Source: Candidatus Villigracilis propinquus (GTDB taxonomy: Bacteria > Chloroflexota > Anaerolineae > Anaerolineales > Villigracilaceae). Taken from it: 21,011 bases of DNA. Position 1 is the first letter of the stretch. The number at the start of each line of letters is the position of its first letter. The DNA is taken from NCBI GenBank assembly GCA_016714565.1, contig JADKDM010000036.1, positions 1-21,011 of the forward strand. Reading direction: 5' to 3'. Positions 15,130-21,011 of the stretch are shown one piece after another. The notes beneath the pieces were generated by a model. The model saw nothing but the letters and a program-made list of their open reading frames with translations, made no database searches and was not told where the DNA came from. A program made the position numbers and the translations under genes.

Positions 15130-16064
15130 CGAACCTCTTTCTCACCCAATCTCCAAATCTGGAAATCTACCAGACCTCCGATCTACGCAAGTGGATCGGC
15201 ATCTACCTGCACGCCTGTCGCTCGCGCAACCTTGCCAGCGGCACCATCGAGTTTTACAGCAAGAAACTCGGCGCGTTTTCCAAATTCTGCCTGGAACACA
15301 ACGCAGCCGACATTCCCCAGATCAGCGCGGACTTGATCCGTCAGTTCTTGATCGCCCTGAACGAGAGCGGACACCGCCCCGCCGGCGTTCATTGCTACTA
15401 CCGTTCGATCAAAACCTTCCTGAAATGGTACGAGCGCGAAACCGAACCGGAAGGCTGGCGCAACCCGATCAACAAGGTCGCTGCGCCCTTCGTCCCGCTC
15501 GAACCGCTGGACCCGGTCAGCATCGAAACCATCAAAGCCATGCTGGAGACCTGCAAACGCGGAAAACTTTCCGATGCGCGTGATAAAGCCTCCCTGCTGG
15601 TGCTATTGGATACCGGCATGCGTTTGGCGGAGTTCCTCTCCCTGAACATGGAGGATGTCGATCCCATCACCGGCATGATCCTGATCCGCTCGGGGAAAGG
15701 CAGAAAGCCGCGCAATGTGTATCTGGGCGATAAATCGCGCCAAGTCCTGCGCAGGTATGTCAAAGAACGCAAGGATTACAACCCGGCGCTGTGGGTCTCC
15801 AAGTCCGGCGAACGCCTGACCGAGACCGGTCTGCGCATGATGCTGCGGCGGCGAGCCGCCCAAGCCGGCGTCCCCGTGCCATCGCCACATGACTTCCGAC
15901 GCGCATTTGCCATCGAGCGCTGGCGCGCCGGGGTCGATATCCTGACCCTCTCCAAACTCATGGGGCATACCTCCTTGCAGGTTCTGAACCGCTACCTCAA
16001 ACAAATCGGCGAAGACCTCGAACGGGCAGCCAAACAATCCTCGCCCGTAGATAGAAACTTCTAA
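15123..16064 (+). CDS. Tyrosine recombinase/integrase (XerC/D-like), second copy
   Basis: The 313-residue protein is paralogous to the recombinase at 9949 over its whole length. The N-terminal core-binding domain includes SGTIEFYSKKLGAF. The catalytic set is complete: Arg167 (LLDTGMRLAEF), Lys192 (GKGRKPR), His256 and Arg259 (HDFRR), His282 (LMGH), Tyr291 (LNRYL). It shares the short tail SPVDRNF. It is noticeably more GC-rich at third positions than the first copy, so the two are not a very recent duplication. parA follows after 10 bp with its own AAAGGAA, so the recombinase may be cotranscribed with the partition genes; such recombinases can also resolve plasmid multimers. Confidence 0.95.
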   Translation: METNLFLTQSPNLEIYQTSDLRKWIGIYLHACRSRNLASGTIEFYSKKLGAFSKFCLEHNAADIPQISADLIRQFLIALNESGHRPAGVHCYYRSIKTFLKWYERETEPEGWRNPINKVAAPFVPLEPLDPVSIETIKAMLETCKRGKLSDARDKASLLVLLDTGMRLAEFLSLNMEDVDPITGMILIRSGKGRKPRNVYLGDKSRQVLRRYVKERKDYNPALWVSKSGERLTETGLRMMLRRRAAQAGVPVPSPHDFRRAFAIERWRAGVDILTLSKLMGHTSLQVLNRYLKQIGEDLERAAKQSSPVDRNF

Positions 16065-16074
16065 AAGGAAACCA

Positions 16075-16842
16075 ATGACAACCATCCTCACAATCGCCAA
16101 TCAAAAAGGCGGGGTCGGCAAGACCACCACCGCCCTCACCCTCGCACACGGACTGGCACGTCGCGGCAAACGCACCCTGCTGTTGGATTTCGATCCGCAG
16201 GGACAGGCGGCGCGCGCCTTGCACCTCTCCCCATCCGCCGGCATCTACGCCTTGATCACGATGGACACTGGTCCCAACGAAACCGCCTATATCCAAAGCA
16301 AGATCATTGAGACCGAGCGGGAAAATCTGTGGCTGCTACCTGGCAACAAACAAACCGCCGATGCGCAGGCGATGATCAATTCACAAGGCAAGCCGATCTC
16401 CTGGGTGCGGGAAGCCTTGGAGCGCTTTTGTACTTCTCAATATCACTATCTGGTGCTGGATACCGCTCCCAGCCTGGGAGGCATTCAGGAACGTGTCCTA
16501 TGGGCAAGCGACATGGTGATCGTGCCGACACCGGCGGAAGCGCTCGGCTCAGACGGTCTTCGGCAGGTGCTGGACACCATGAAGCGACTCTCCGCTGAGA
16601 AAGGGTGGAAAGGCGGTCTGTTCGGCGTATTGCCCACATTCTTTATGGAGCAGGTCAAGGAACATCGCATCAACCTGGACGCCATGCGTGTCAACTTGGG
16701 AGAGTTGGTTCTGCCGCCCATTCATCGTGCCGTGGTGTTGGCGGAATGTCCTGCCTTTGGAAAAACCATCTTCGAACATGCACCAGACAGCCGAGCAGCA
16801 GAAGAATATGCTCGTCTGGTGGATATCGTACTCAAGGCATAG
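16075..16842 (+). CDS. parA: ParA-family partition ATPase
   Basis: The 255-residue protein is a deviant-Walker ATPase that segregates plasmids or chromosomes by ATP-dependent binding to nucleoid DNA. KGGVGKTT at residues 11-18 has the signature Lys11 and Lys16. LLLDFDPQGQA (Asp38, Asp40) is the A' motif and YLVLDTAPSLG the Walker B. Its small size and lack of an N-terminal HTH place it with type Ib/Soj-like ParAs, whose partners are often small ribbon-helix-helix proteins. The next gene, eight bases downstream, encodes just such a protein. Confidence 0.93.
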   Translation: MTTILTIANQKGGVGKTTTALTLAHGLARRGKRTLLLDFDPQGQAARALHLSPSAGIYALITMDTGPNETAYIQSKIIETERENLWLLPGNKQTADAQAMINSQGKPISWVREALERFCTSQYHYLVLDTAPSLGGIQERVLWASDMVIVPTPAEALGSDGLRQVLDTMKRLSAEKGWKGGLFGVLPTFFMEQVKEHRINLDAMRVNLGELVLPPIHRAVVLAECPAFGKTIFEHAPDSRAAEEYARLVDIVLKA

Positions 16843-16850
16843 GGAAGAAG

Positions 16851-17483
16851 ATGTCACGCAAGGATATGCTCACCGACACACATGCCGACACGGGGCGGAG
16901 TGAATTTGCCGACAGTATCCCGCTCGCCGCTACAGCTGGAGGTTGGAACCGACACGGTCGGCGTCCCGCCAAACGCAATCGCCAATGGGAAAAGGCACAT
17001 CGTTCGTATCGATATGTCAACGTGCCGCTGGAGGTACGGGAAGAAGTTTTGGCTTTGGCGGAATACCTGCACGTGCCTGCCGACGATGTGGCACATGCCT
17101 TCTTCGAATATGGCTTGGATTGTGTCAATGAAGGGAAACTGCAATTGAAGGCGCAGCCCAATCCGCTTGGGCGGAAGATGACTCTCTTTCCGCAGAAGCA
17201 GGTTGGAGCGTGGGAAGAAGCGGAAGGTCCACAAAGGGATATCCCTGCCCGAAGAAAGAGAAAGGTCGAACGAAAGCAGAAATCCGTTCCGGCTGTCTCG
17301 TATCGCATCCCACATGGCGTTCATATGGATCTCTGTTCGTTGGCGGCAGAACTCGCAGTTCCTGTGGGTGAAGTTGTTACACATTTACTGCGACATGGAT
17401 TGAAGTCTTATCGAGCCGGCTGGTTGAAGTTGACGCCTCACCCCGTGATCGTGAAGATGACTTTGAAAGGGATCGAGCCATGA
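16851..17483 (+). CDS. Tandem ribbon-helix-helix-like protein, probable centromere-binding partner of ParA
   Basis: The 210-residue protein has two copies of one motif. Copy 1, about residues 44-105, contains YRYVNVPLEV, EEVLALAEYLHVPADDVAHA and FFEYGLDCVNEGKLQL. Copy 2, about 150-208, contains VSYRIPHGV, MDLCSLAAELAVPVGEVVTH and LLRHGLKSYRAGWLKL. Each copy has a beta strand followed by two helices as in ribbon-helix-helix DNA-binding domains, and each ends with a K-M-T-L segment. A strongly basic linker (RRKRKVERKQK) joins them. RHH proteins normally dimerise; this chain could fold as a single-chain pseudo-dimer. ATG 16851 is chosen for the AGGGAAG in front. The role as ParB analogue is inferred from parA upstream and the repeat array downstream. 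Confidence 0.7.
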   Translation: MSRKDMLTDTHADTGRSEFADSIPLAATAGGWNRHGRRPAKRNRQWEKAHRSYRYVNVPLEVREEVLALAEYLHVPADDVAHAFFEYGLDCVNEGKLQLKAQPNPLGRKMTLFPQKQVGAWEEAEGPQRDIPARRKRKVERKQKSVPAVSYRIPHGVHMDLCSLAAELAVPVGEVVTHLLRHGLKSYRAGWLKLTPHPVIVKMTLKGIEP

Positions 17484-17529
17484 GCGTTCGCAGAAAACTG
17501 AATGAATTTTTCAGGGTCAACATTTTGGG

Positions 17530-17602
17530 TATGCGGTTCCGCATAACCTCCGCACATTTGCCGTATACATGCCGCGACTATCTCCGCATAGTTTGCCGCA
17601 TA
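17530..17602 (+). repeat. Iteron/centromere-like array of six phased 7-bp CCGCATA repeats plus one inverted copy
   Basis: Direct units start at 17539 (CCGCATA), 17550 (CCGCACA), 17561 (CCGTATA), 17572 (CCGCGAC), 17584 (CCGCATA) and 17596 (CCGCATA). The spacings are 11, 11, 11, 12 and 12 bp, about one helical turn. An inverted unit TATGCGG is at 17530-17536, and a stray exact unit is at 17742. The array fills the 238-bp gap between the tandem-RHH gene and the initiator gene. It may be a parS-type centromere or replication iterons. Confidence 0.78.
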
Positions 17603-17721
17603 CCTTCTCTTTACAGGAACGGCTGTGCGCCGCGATTTGAACTCAGGATGACCTGTGACCCATCTTTAGAAAATCGTTCGCCAGCGGGCTTCCTGTGGGT
17701 TTTCCAAAACTGGAGGAAAGC

Positions 17722-18627
17722 ATGAGCGTCGAAACATCAAACCGCATATGGAAACAAAGCGGCAAAGGCGGGACGCCGTTGTTGCTGCTGCTGGCAATGG
17801 CGGACTGGTCCGATGACTGGGGCTATTGCCATCCGAGCATCGAGCAGATGGCGGTCAAGTGCCGGCAGACCGAACGCAATATCTTGAACCTGATCGCGGA
17901 CCTGGAGAAGTCCAGGGAACTGCGCCGGCTGGCTCGTGGAAAAGGCGGCAGGGGCAAAGGCAGCGGATCGGTCTATCAGGTCATTACGGGAATGAACCAA
18001 GTGGAGATCACTGCCAGTGAACAGTCGTCGCCACTGGCGCGAATGACCCTGGCAAAACTGGCAAGCGGAGAAGTCGCTCCCCCATCTGTGTCCAAACCGC
18101 TATTGGAAACGGATGAAAAGATTTCAGGTGAAAAGTTTTCACCTGAAAAACAGAGTCCCGATTTTTCACCAGTTTCTATAGTGCGCTTAAATGAATTAAT
18201 TAACGTCAGTGACTCTTCTACTCCTCCTTCCGGCAGCATGCAGAAAAATGAGCCATCGCCGGAAGAACGTGCGGAAGCCTTGTATCGGTTAGTGCGCCCC
18301 GGTCACTTGACCCTGCCCAATTCCGAGCAGCGGACGGTGGCATTGCGTGTCTTGGGCATGTACCTTCAACGCTATGAATCGCCACAAGCAGCAGCGCAAG
18401 CCTTGAAGCCGTTCGCCGCCGAAGCCGACGCGCGCGGGATCCGTCCCACCAATTTATGTTGGCTGTCCGAATGGGCGGCGGTGGGACAAATCCCCAAACA
18501 GCGCAATAAATCTCGAAGCAACACAAAACCGGCACCGACTTCTGAGCCGACAGTGGATTACGAGGCCATCCGCCAGCGGATGGAAACGGAACTTCCAGCA
18601 TTGATCGAAAAGAAAGATAACGCATGA
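17722..18627 (+). CDS. HTH replication-initiator-like protein (lambda O/DnaD-like organisation)
   Basis: The 301-residue protein begins with a winged helix of the replication-protein type (residues about 12-90: TPLLLLLAMADWSDDWGYC, HPSIEQMAVKCRQTERNILNLIADLEKS, and a glycine-rich wing KGGRGKGSGSVYQV). A low-complexity linker follows (about 95-180, with GEKFSPEK and SPDFSP). A C-terminal helical domain carries SPEERAEALYRLV and RPTNLCWLSEWAAVG. The start is fixed by GGAGG at 17712-17716. It overlaps the DnaC-like gene (ATGA), so initiator and helicase loader are coupled, as for lambda O and P. The part encoding the linker contains the palindrome cluster listed below. Family assignment is by architecture, not by strong sequence identity. 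Confidence 0.72.
   Translation: MSVETSNRIWKQSGKGGTPLLLLLAMADWSDDWGYCHPSIEQMAVKCRQTERNILNLIADLEKSRELRRLARGKGGRGKGSGSVYQVITGMNQVEITASEQSSPLARMTLAKLASGEVAPPSVSKPLLETDEKISGEKFSPEKQSPDFSPVSIVRLNELINVSDSSTPPSGSMQKNEPSPEERAEALYRLVRPGHLTLPNSEQRTVALRVLGMYLQRYESPQAAAQALKPFAAEADARGIRPTNLCWLSEWAAVGQIPKQRNKSRSNTKPAPTSEPTVDYEAIRQRMETELPALIEKKDNA
18111..18203. other. Candidate replication origin inside the initiator gene
   Basis: A 27-bp perfect palindrome has arms TTTCAGGTGAAAA (18122-18134) and TTTTCACCTGAAA (18136-18148) around one G. A further TTTTCACC lies at 18163-18170. The hexamer TGAAAA/TTTTCA occurs at 18114, 18129, 18136, 18144 and 18163. An AT-rich stretch with TTAATTAA (18196-18203) follows at once. 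Repeats next to an AT-rich unwinding region, within the linker-coding part of the initiator, is the lambda gene O layout. Function is inferred. Confidence 0.5.
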
Positions 18628-19451
18628 CCATGAAGCATATTTCAAACCTCAAGCCAGAGGGTATCCAGAATGCCGGCAAGAATGAGCCTATTCCGAAACC
18701 AATCCCACATGGAGATTGCTCTCCAGATTGCCCGGAATGTGGCGGGATCGGGTATGTCCGCTATGAGGTGCCCGTGGGACATCCAAAGTTTGGCAAGGTG
18801 GAACGCTGCCGTTATGCGCAGTCGCGTGATATTGCTGCGCATCTTCGATCCGATAATATCGATCCACGCATTGGATTGACCGACGACGAAATCCGCAATT
18901 TGAACTGGAATCTGGTGCGCAAGGGAGTCAATCAGGCAGACCAGGCTGGTGCAACCACGCGCAAAGCCTTTGAGGATGGACACGGATTGGTATTCATGTA
19001 TGGCGGGTTTGGACAGGGCAAGAGTCTGATCTTGAAGGTCGCGGTGGCAACAGCAGTGCGAGCCGGCAAGCGGGCGGCATATGCCAATCTGGCTGGCGTG
19101 TTGGATGACATCCGCAGTGCCTATGATGAACGCGAGAACAAGATGACCGAACTGGTGCAGCGTATGGAATGGTGGACATCCCTAGATGTGCTTGCCATCG
19201 ACGAGTTAGACAAAGTCGGGCAGACGGATTGGGCTAAGGAACGGATCTTCCAACTTCTGGACCTCCTCTACCAGCGTGCCGTCCGACAGGAAGCACTGAC
19301 TATCATCGCCGCCAATTACCAGAGCACAGATGAACTCTCCGGTTACTTGAAAAGTCGCATCGAAGACAATCGTTTTGCCGGCAATGGATATTTGATTCAC
19401 CTCAAAGGTGCGGATGGGCGCAAGAGTATGCCCAAGAATTGGAAGTATTAG
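18624..19451 (+). CDS. DnaC/IstB-like AAA+ ATPase, probable replicative helicase loader
   Basis: The 275-residue protein is expected to load DnaB-type helicase at the element's origin. An N-terminal zinc-binding motif has Cys32, Cys36, Cys39 (CSPDCPEC) and Cys62, as in several DnaC-like loaders. Walker A is GGFGQGKSLIL (Lys133) and Walker B is VLAIDELD (Asp193, Glu194). The sensor-like IIAANYQS and arginine-containing LKSRIEDNRF follow. It overlaps the end of the initiator gene by four bases. IstB proteins of IS21 have a similar core, but no transposase is adjacent and the replication context favours a loader. Confidence 0.85.
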   Translation: MTMKHISNLKPEGIQNAGKNEPIPKPIPHGDCSPDCPECGGIGYVRYEVPVGHPKFGKVERCRYAQSRDIAAHLRSDNIDPRIGLTDDEIRNLNWNLVRKGVNQADQAGATTRKAFEDGHGLVFMYGGFGQGKSLILKVAVATAVRAGKRAAYANLAGVLDDIRSAYDERENKMTELVQRMEWWTSLDVLAIDELDKVGQTDWAKERIFQLLDLLYQRAVRQEALTIIAANYQSTDELSGYLKSRIEDNRFAGNGYLIHLKGADGRKSMPKNWKY

Positions 19452-19488
19452 CGACACGTGCAGACCTCCCATGCTTATGATCAATAAC

Positions 19489-19908
19489 ATGTTTCACCGA
19501 AAAGGAGAATCATGTCACACACACCTCGAATACGAAAAACTATTGGCAGAACTCAACGCCGGTGAATTGCCAATCATTGCTCAAAAAATTCTGAATACGT
19601 TGCTGCAAGCGCCCAAAGGAATAACCCGCAAGGGATTGATCCGAACTGTGTTTGGTGAAGAACCAGGCAACAACCTATCCAACGACACCCGTGACCGCAA
19701 GATTCGCAAGGCGATTGAACACCTGCGGAATCTCGGATTTCCAATTGTTTCCACATCGGGGAAAGCCGGCTACAAACTGGATACCGATCCGAAAAACATC
19801 GAAGAGATGATCCGGGAATGGGAAAGCCGCATCGTCCACCTGCAGCACAGAGTGGATGCCGCTCGCCATTACCGCGATGCATTTCTAAGGATATTTCCTC
19901 ACAAGTGA
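19489..19908 (+). CDS. Small winged-helix protein of unknown function; start region ambiguous
   Basis: The body, YEKLLAELNAGELPIIAQKILN to FRIFPHK, holds a winged-helix-like domain (TLLQAPKGITRKGLIRTVFG, RKIRKAIEHLRNLGFPIVSTSGKAGYKLD) and a short coiled C-terminus (EEMIREWESRIVHLQHRVD). The best Shine-Dalgarno, AAAGGAG at 19500-19506, points to ATG 19512, but that ATG is out of frame and stops after 17 codons. One extra CA in the CACACACAC run at 19515-19523 would put ATG 19512 in frame (MSHTHLEYEK...). The uninterrupted frame can start at ATG 19489, which is what is given here. I do not recognise the family; the position between a helicase loader and a relaxation-like gene suggests an element regulator. 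Confidence 0.65.
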   Translation: MFHRKGESCHTHLEYEKLLAELNAGELPIIAQKILNTLLQAPKGITRKGLIRTVFGEEPGNNLSNDTRDRKIRKAIEHLRNLGFPIVSTSGKAGYKLDTDPKNIEEMIREWESRIVHLQHRVDAARHYRDAFLRIFPHK

Positions 19909-21011
19909 CCAATATAAATTTGTTGTCCAGCCTTCCGTTGGAATGGGCGCCCATCTATCCGATGAACAGAAAGGATGTGGTGTTTGATGTTTTCAAGCAC
20001 CACATTTCTTATAAAGATGGACTGCCGCCCTATGCTCAGGCGCGGATCATCGACCTGATTACCAACCGTTTGATCAAAGCCCGTCAGTATCCGGCTCTAT
20101 GGGTGTCGGTGGATGCGCCCGGTGGTTGGTATGTTGTGGAAGTCAAGCGGCTGGTCAAGAAAAAAATTCCGATGACCATTCAGCCGGCATGGAAAACCAC
20201 TGTCATTGAGCGGAATTTCTCTCAGTTCATCCAACCAACCTATCTTCGAGAGGGTGATTTGCCTATCTTGGCACCACGCTTTGCTCCCGCGGATTATGGC
20301 ATCAAAGAATCGGCACTGCGTGTCTTGCAAATCATGGCAAGGCTCAAGACAGCCTATAGACCTGAAATTGCTTCTCTGGCAGGTTTCAGCGAGAGTCATG
20401 TTCGGAATCTTTTGAAGCAACTTCAAGCGGAGAATCTGATCGAGCGCCGAAAGATCGGCAAATACGAAGGGTATGCGATCCGCACCAAGGGACTGAGGCT
20501 GGCACATCGTTCGTGGAATATCCCCAAAGGCGTTCATTTTGAAAAACATCGCGGTGAATTCCGATACGCCGGCGAGCGTCACCGACGTGTGTCGCGAAGA
20601 TGGCGGGCGTGGTTGGAGGCAGCATACCCAAATGTTGAGATTTTGGAAAGTTGGACAGAAGCACCGCTCTTCTATGGCATCCCGGATGCGTTGGCATGGG
20701 GACGTAAAGGCGAGCATGAAATCCTATTCTGGCTGGAAGTGGACAGCGGGCACAGTTCCAAAAAAGTGATGAGGCGAAACTACTCACGCCGGCTTCAAAA
20801 TGCGTATCAGCATGCAAACCGGATGAGGATTCTCAATTGTCTTTTGTATTATGGGTCCGCCTTGGGTGGTACGGTTCTTCCCGTCTTGCATTCCATACCT
20901 GTATCCCAACATGGCTGTGATCGGACAGGACTGGCGGGCGTTTGGGAAACTACCTTTTTACGAGACTGGCAGATGGTTTTCTGGAATCGAGGACCGAAAG
21001 AAATATCCGAC
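19905..21011 (+). CDS. Replication-relaxation-like protein, partial at window end, with a probable frame slip near 20831
   Basis: GTG 19905 overlaps the previous stop (GTGA); no ATG with a ribosome site exists nearby, and ATG 19962 is the alternative. A central winged helix (IKESALRVLQIMARLKTAYRPEIASLAGFSESHVRNLLKQLQAENLIERR) precedes a nuclease-like block: IPDALAW then ILFWLEVDSG, i.e. a PD...E-x-D pattern, and KKVMRRNYSRRLQNAYQHANR. This matches the overall plan of Replic_Relax-type plasmid proteins. After RMRI (about 20831) conserved-looking sequence moves to another frame (GPPWVVRFF, then MAVIGQDWRAFGKLPFYETG), so one base is probably wrong there. Both frames stay open to the edge. It is probably involved in replication or mobilisation. 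Confidence 0.6.
   Translation, partial: MTNINLLSSLPLEWAPIYPMNRKDVVFDVFKHHISYKDGLPPYAQARIIDLITNRLIKARQYPALWVSVDAPGGWYVVEVKRLVKKKIPMTIQPAWKTTVIERNFSQFIQPTYLREGDLPILAPRFAPADYGIKESALRVLQIMARLKTAYRPEIASLAGFSESHVRNLLKQLQAENLIERRKIGKYEGYAIRTKGLRLAHRSWNIPKGVHFEKHRGEFRYAGERHRRVSRRWRAWLEAAYPNVEILESWTEAPLFYGIPDALAWGRKGEHEILFWLEVDSGHSSKKVMRRNYSRRLQNAYQHANRMRILNCLLYYGSALGGTVLPVLHSIPVSQHGCDRTGLAGVWETTFLRDWQMVFWNRGPKEISD

Noticed and set aside
17530..17602. CRISPR array
   Set aside because: The units are 7 bp with 4-5 bp between them, with no 25-40 bp repeats or spacers and no cas genes.
17480..17725. 81-codon open reading overlapping the end of the tandem-RHH gene
   Set aside because: It reads straight through the phased CCGCATA array, has no recognisable pattern and overlaps the ribosome site and start of the next gene; the array explains the sequence better.
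18624..19451. IstB of an IS21-type element
   Set aside because: No IstA transposase or terminal repeats are adjacent; the overlap with an initiator-like gene favours a helicase loader.

Overview
The window looks like a bacterial chromosome fragment carrying an integrated plasmid-like element. The codon style, protein flavour and gene mix suggest a Chloroflexota (Anaerolineae-like) environmental bacterium. That assignment is inference from remembered similarity; no ribosomal or other taxonomic marker gene is present.

Backbone, 1-9886. On the minus strand lie a secreted subtilisin-like protease with a CARDB-type C-terminal domain (1-2223, running off the window), a lipoprotein that is a free-standing copy of that protease's prodomain (2292-2992), and a dTDP-L-rhamnose operon transcribed rfbC-rfbB-rfbA-rfbD (6606 to 3240). 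The protease, the lipoprotein and rfbD are broken by single-base frame slips; rfbA, rfbB and rfbC are intact. On the plus strand follow a thiol peroxidase (tpx) with a clear terminator and an azlCD amino-acid exporter pair. A 156-bp MITE-like element sits exactly at the azlD stop codon. A minus-strand receiver-GGDEF protein and a plus-strand tRNA-Met(CAT) with a near-perfect sigma70 promoter complete the backbone.

Element, 9890 to the end. Directly behind the tRNA is a tyrosine recombinase (9949-10887). A second, closely related recombinase lies at 15123-16064. Between them is an AT-rich block of toxin-antitoxin-type genes: an orphan AbrB-type protein, a winged-helix/nucleotidyltransferase pair, a lone AbiEi-type antitoxin, and a divergent AbiEi-like/nucleotidyltransferase pair. 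Three of these promoters carry perfect dyads typical of autoregulation. In the lone AbiEi the dyad holds both promoter hexamers and the predicted mRNA is leaderless.

Replication and partition module, 16075-21011. It contains a ParA ATPase, a protein made of two tandem ribbon-helix-helix-like repeats (probable centromere-binding partner), a phased array of 7-bp CCGCATA repeats (11-12 bp spacing), an HTH initiator-like protein, a DnaC-like helicase loader, a small winged-helix protein and a replication-relaxation-like protein cut by the window edge. The initiator gene contains a 27-bp perfect palindrome, further related half-sites and an AT-rich stretch in the part encoding its linker, which resembles the lambda arrangement of an origin inside gene O.

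Frame slips lie almost only in the first 4 kb and last 1.5 kb, with the 15 kb between intact. That pattern fits low-accuracy contig ends better than biological decay.
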